Source: JAIRLS01 sp031551455
GTDB lineage: Bacteria > Bacteroidota > Bacteroidia > Bacteroidales > UBA4181
NCBI GenBank assembly: GCA_031551455.1
Contig: JAVBNP010000262.1
Location: forward strand, 1-10,686
DNA: 10,686 nt
Direction of reading: 5' to 3'
In this document: piece by piece, positions 8,754 through 10,686 of the stretch
Layout: each line of letters begins with the position of its first letter
Numbering within the stretch: position 1 is the first letter of the stretch
The notes under the pieces: model-generated
What the model saw: the letters and a program-made list of their open reading frames with translations, nothing else
What the model was told of the DNA's origin: nothing
Databases searched by the model: none
Made by a program: the position numbers and the translations under genes

Positions 8754-9956
8754 TTATTTGCCGAAAACCGCTTTGACGGCTTCCAAATAAGCCGTTCCGG
8801 TTTTTGTGTCGGGTTCCAGATAACTCCCTTCGGTCCACTCGTTCCAGCAATTAATATTCAGTATCTTGGGGCCGGCGGGATCCGCAAGGAGTTTCTCTTT
8901 GGTTATTTCGAGCGCTTTTTTGAAGTTTTCGGGCGTATTGTTTCCGATGGTATTGGTAAACGGATAAGGGCCCGTTTCCCATTGATCGTTTTGATTGCAA
9001 CGCGGAGTGGGATCCCATCCCATAGTCACGTTCGGGTAATACGGAACGTTGTATTCTTTTTTTGCCTTGTCCCAAAACGAAAAGTATTCGTCACGAACCT
9101 TGTTGAAATCGGTTTGCACTTCGGATAACGCGACATGATGAATCCACACGTAAGACGTAGCCGAATCAAACCCCAACACGTTGAGCATTTTTGCCATATC
9201 AACGGGTTGGTTTTCGCCCGGAAGAATCGGTTCTCCCCACGTTACCAAATTCCAATGTACTCCTTTTAACCCCGCGGCAACGGCTTTTTCGCTTAAACGA
9301 TCCATCGCCCGACGAGCAGCGTCGACAGTCCCGAAATTCTCGATAAATTTTTTGATATCGTAAATCGAGAAATACGCCTTTCCGTCAATCAACCAGTAAT
9401 TGGATTTCGTAAAATAATCTCTGACCAAATGATCGCATATTTCATCGTATTTTTCCGGAGAAACCGTTCCGGGATACAGCAATTCAAACGGAGTTCCTTT
9501 GCTGTACGGATGGATTTCCACCCAGTCGTGGTTTGCCCACATCAGCGAGAATTTTATCCGATCTTTGTTGGGCGCCTTCAAAAAGCCTTCGTCCAGACAA
9601 CGGTTCAGAAACGGTCCGTCTTCATAATAATACCAGTCAAAAATGAATGCATCGATGGCATGATCGGCAGCGGCATCAATTTTTTGCGCCATTATCGCGG
9701 GATCTTTTTCATCAACATACCCCCAAAGCGGTACCTTGGGCTGCTCGTGCCCTTCAAAACGAGGCTTGGCTGCTTTAACCAATTCCCATTCGGACCAACC
9801 CTTGCCTTTGTTTTGCTCGTTGCGGGGATCACCCGTATGGTAATTCGGGAAGTAATAACATGCTACCGTGATCTCTTTTTCCTTCGTTGTCGATTTCATT
9901 TTGCATGAACCCGACAGAACCACTCCGGCCAACATAATGAACGCTATTTTTTTCAT
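8754..9956 (-). CDS. GH99/WbsX-like glycoside hydrolase lipoprotein (copy B)
   Basis: This 400-aa protein is a paralog of the gene at 5959-7164. Over the first 98 barrel residues after the signal I count about 18 differences by eye, and the similarity continues to the shared ending YLEAVKAVFG. The signal ends in LSGSC, with Cys18 as likely lipidation site; the residues before Cys fit the classic lipobox less well than in copy A. Motifs appear in the same order: ITVACYYFPNYHTGD, GKGWSEWELVKAAKPRF, FIFDWYYYEDGPFLN, MWANHDW and WNEWTEGSYLEPD (371-383; Glu373/Glu376). The expected role is hydrolysis of a manno-configured glycosidic bond, inferred from the GH99-like glutamate pair. It is the first gene after a 334-base non-coding gap, so it may head its own transcription unit. 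The downstream gene starts 65 bases after its stop. Confidence 0.93.
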   Translation of the reverse strand: MKKIAFIMLAGVVLSGSCKMKSTTKEKEITVACYYFPNYHTGDPRNEQNKGKGWSEWELVKAAKPRFEGHEQPKVPLWGYVDEKDPAIMAQKIDAAADHAIDAFIFDWYYYEDGPFLNRCLDEGFLKAPNKDRIKFSLMWANHDWVEIHPYSKGTPFELLYPGTVSPEKYDEICDHLVRDYFTKSNYWLIDGKAYFSIYDIKKFIENFGTVDAARRAMDRLSEKAVAAGLKGVHWNLVTWGEPILPGENQPVDMAKMLNVLGFDSATSYVWIHHVALSEVQTDFNKVRDEYFSFWDKAKKEYNVPYYPNVTMGWDPTPRCNQNDQWETGPYPFTNTIGNNTPENFKKALEITKEKLLADPAGPKILNINCWNEWTEGSYLEPDTKTGTAYLEAVKAVFGK

Positions 9957-10059
9957 ATTTCTATTTGATGATTTATTCGTAAAAAGTTATTTAACCGTAT
10001 TTGATATTGATGTATGTACTATTACCGAGACATGGAAATAAATAACCCGTAACACTTTT

Positions 10060-10067
10060 CAAAAATA
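10060..10067 (-). promoter_or_regulatory. Possible Bacteroidota -7 promoter element
   Basis: Read on the minus strand this is TATTTTTG, matching the Bacteroidota -7 consensus TAnnTTTG, about 104 bases upstream of the start at 9956. The only nearby TTTG that could be a -33 element sits about 13 bases upstream, closer than the usual 19-21 or so. An AT-rich region gives such matches by chance, so this is a weak call supported mainly by location. Confidence 0.25.
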
Positions 10068-10081
10068 ACCGGCGCGTATCC

Positions 10082-10114
10082 AAACCTACCGGGTTTCGAA
10101 AACCCGGTAGGTTT
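10082..10114. repeat. 15-bp perfect inverted repeat with 3-base loop
   Basis: AAACCTACCGGGTTT (10082-10096) pairs perfectly with AAACCCGGTAGGTTT (10100-10114) around the loop CGA. The plus strand continues with TTTTGTGTT-like sequence, while the minus strand continues only TTTGG, so as an intrinsic terminator it would work better for plus-strand transcription or only weakly for these genes. It could also be a dispersed palindromic repeat. The arm AGGTTTT (10109-10115) can alternatively pair with AAAACCT (10124-10130). Confidence 0.7.
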
Positions 10115-10150
10115 TGTGTTGCCAAAACCTCACGTGGTTTCGAATAATAA

Positions 10151-10185
10151 CAGGCGGGCTTTTGGTAAAAAGCAGGCGGGCTTTT
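10151..10185. repeat. 13-base direct repeat, two copies 22 bases apart
   Basis: CAGGCGGGCTTTT occurs at 10151-10163 and again at 10173-10185, GC-rich blocks in AT-rich surroundings. The first seven bases return inverted in CGCCTGC (10197-10203). Two copies do not make a CRISPR array. The function is unknown; the second copy contributes to the hairpin at 10167-10206. Confidence 0.7.
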
Positions 10186-10206
10186 AATAAATACCTCGCC
10201 TGCTTT
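10167..10206 (-). terminator. Terminator-like hairpin after the right-edge gene
   Basis: On the minus strand AAAGCAGGCG (10206-10197) pairs with CGCCTGCTTT (10178-10169), a 10-bp perfect stem, and runs into a stretch of five T (10171-10167). The 18-base loop is long for an intrinsic terminator, although an extra GG/CC pairing past a bulged A shortens it to 13. It lies about 85 bases after the stop at 10291 and would separate that gene from the one starting at 9956. Confidence 0.5.
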
Positions 10207-10290
10207 CGGGTGAAACCAACCGTAGTATTTACTAATATCACTCGACCTTTCTAAATCCTTTCAACTTCATGGTCATATCATTTCCAATGA

Positions 10291-10686
10291 TCATTTAACC
10301 TCTTGATATTTATCATATTTTCCGCTCATGATTTTTTGAACCGCTTCGAGATATCCGTACCCCCATTGGGTGTCGGGTTCCAAATAACTGCCTTCCGTCC
10401 ATTCGTTCCAAGAGTTGATCGTAATAAATTTGGGTTGATCCGGACGAGCAGTTACAAAATCTTTCGCCTTTTGAAGGTATGCGGCAAAACTGTCCGGGGT
10501 TCTGTTCAGATGGATAATATCCGCTTTCTTTTTGAACGAAAAACGCGGAGAACTGTCCCAACCGATGGACACATGCGGAACAACGGGAATGTTCAGCGTA
10601 TGATCCCATTTTGCCGTTAACCGGTTTGCTCGTTCCGCCCAGTCGATATAATCTTCTTTCACCGCCGTATTTAATACCCAGTTGTA
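10291..10686 (-). CDS. GH99/WbsX-like protein, C-terminal 131 residues (N-terminus beyond right edge)
   Basis: The frame is open from the right edge (first codons read YNWVLNTAVKEDY) to a TGA at 10293-10291. An in-frame GTG at 10662 would start in the middle of a barrel domain, so it is not a real start. Visible motifs are VVPHVSIGWDSSPRF, LNRTPDSFAAYLQKAKDF, and SWNEWTEGSYLEPDTQWGYGYLEAVQKI, with the Glu pair at residues 95 and 98 of the visible part. These correspond in order to the last third of the two lipoprotein copies, with the same WNEWTEGSYLEPD ending. It differs in lacking the TPRC element of those copies and in carrying a charged C-terminal tail (SGKYDKYQEVK). Family is secure; its signal peptide and location cannot be seen. 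It is probably a separate unit from the genes to its left. Confidence 0.9.
   Translation of the reverse strand, partial: YNWVLNTAVKEDYIDWAERANRLTAKWDHTLNIPVVPHVSIGWDSSPRFSFKKKADIIHLNRTPDSFAAYLQKAKDFVTARPDQPKFITINSWNEWTEGSYLEPDTQWGYGYLEAVQKIMSGKYDKYQEVK

Larger units (their letters stand above)
9957..10290. other. Non-coding gap of 334 bases, probable transcription-unit boundary
   Basis: I find no plausible gene on either strand here. The half nearest the stop at 10291 holds stem-loops and a direct repeat (10082-10218). The half nearest the start at 9956 is AT-rich and simple, as expected for a promoter and leader. The large gap contrasts with spacings of 27-155 bases between the other genes, which suggests that transcription from the right ends here and restarts for the genes to the left. 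Confidence 0.6.

Noticed and set aside
8689..8850. A 54-residue upstream extension of the 493-aa GH99-like protein, to a start at 8850.
   Set aside because: It would put charged sequence ahead of an obvious signal peptide and overlap the end of the neighbouring gene in another frame.
5959..9956. Annotation of the WbsX-like genes as glycosyltransferases.
   Set aside because: They carry export or lipoprotein signals and sit with GH106 and GH2; cytoplasmic nucleotide-sugar chemistry does not fit. The family name is historical.
10151..10185. Possible CRISPR-like direct repeats.
   Set aside because: Only two short copies with a 9-base gap, no spacers of normal size and no cas genes.
10291..10662. 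A GTG at 10662 as the true start of a short 123-aa protein.
   Set aside because: The frame continues upstream to the window edge and the GTG lies inside the barrel domain; the gene is cut by the window, not short.

Overview
The window reads as part of a carbohydrate-degradation locus from a member of the Bacteroidota, most likely Bacteroidales. The evidence is Bacteroidota-style lipoprotein and Sec signal peptides, poor Shine-Dalgarno sequences, and the combination of GH2, GH106 and GH99/WbsX-like secreted proteins typical of polysaccharide utilization loci (PULs). All six genes lie on the minus strand, so transcription runs from right to left. No SusC/SusD pair, sulfatase, regulator, transposase or RNA gene is visible. 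The window therefore holds only the hydrolase part of such a locus, and both edges cut through genes.

Layout in transcription order (right to left). (a) 10686-10291: C-terminal end of a GH99/WbsX-like protein, entering from the right edge. (b) 10290-9957: a 334-base non-coding gap with a terminator-like hairpin, a 13-base direct repeat, a 15-bp perfect palindrome and a weak promoter candidate, probably a transcription-unit boundary. (c) 9956-8754: a 400-aa GH99/WbsX-like lipoprotein. (d) 8688-7207: a 493-aa secreted protein with an N-terminal beta-sandwich-like region and a divergent GH99-like barrel. (e) 7164-5959: a 401-aa GH99/WbsX-like lipoprotein, a close paralog of (c). (f) 5954-5879: a 76-base imperfect palindromic repeat directly after the stop codon of (e). 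(g) 5803-1613: a 1396-aa fusion of a GH99-like module with a complete GH106 alpha-L-rhamnosidase-type enzyme. (h) 1585-1: N-terminal 528 residues of a GH2 lipoprotein, running off the left edge.

The main observation is that five GH99/WbsX-like modules occur in five adjacent genes, one of them physically joined to GH106. All five keep an N-E-x-x-E-G motif that resembles the catalytic glutamate pair of GH99 endo-alpha-mannosidase/mannanase. GH99 uses the axial 2-OH of mannose as its nucleophile. L-rhamnose is 6-deoxy-L-mannose and has the same 2-OH arrangement. My inference is that the modules cleave alpha-L-rhamnosyl (or other manno-configured) linkages in a rhamnose-containing glycan, with GH106 removing terminal rhamnose and GH2 removing another sugar. 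The fold family and motifs are read from sequence; the substrate is a hypothesis.
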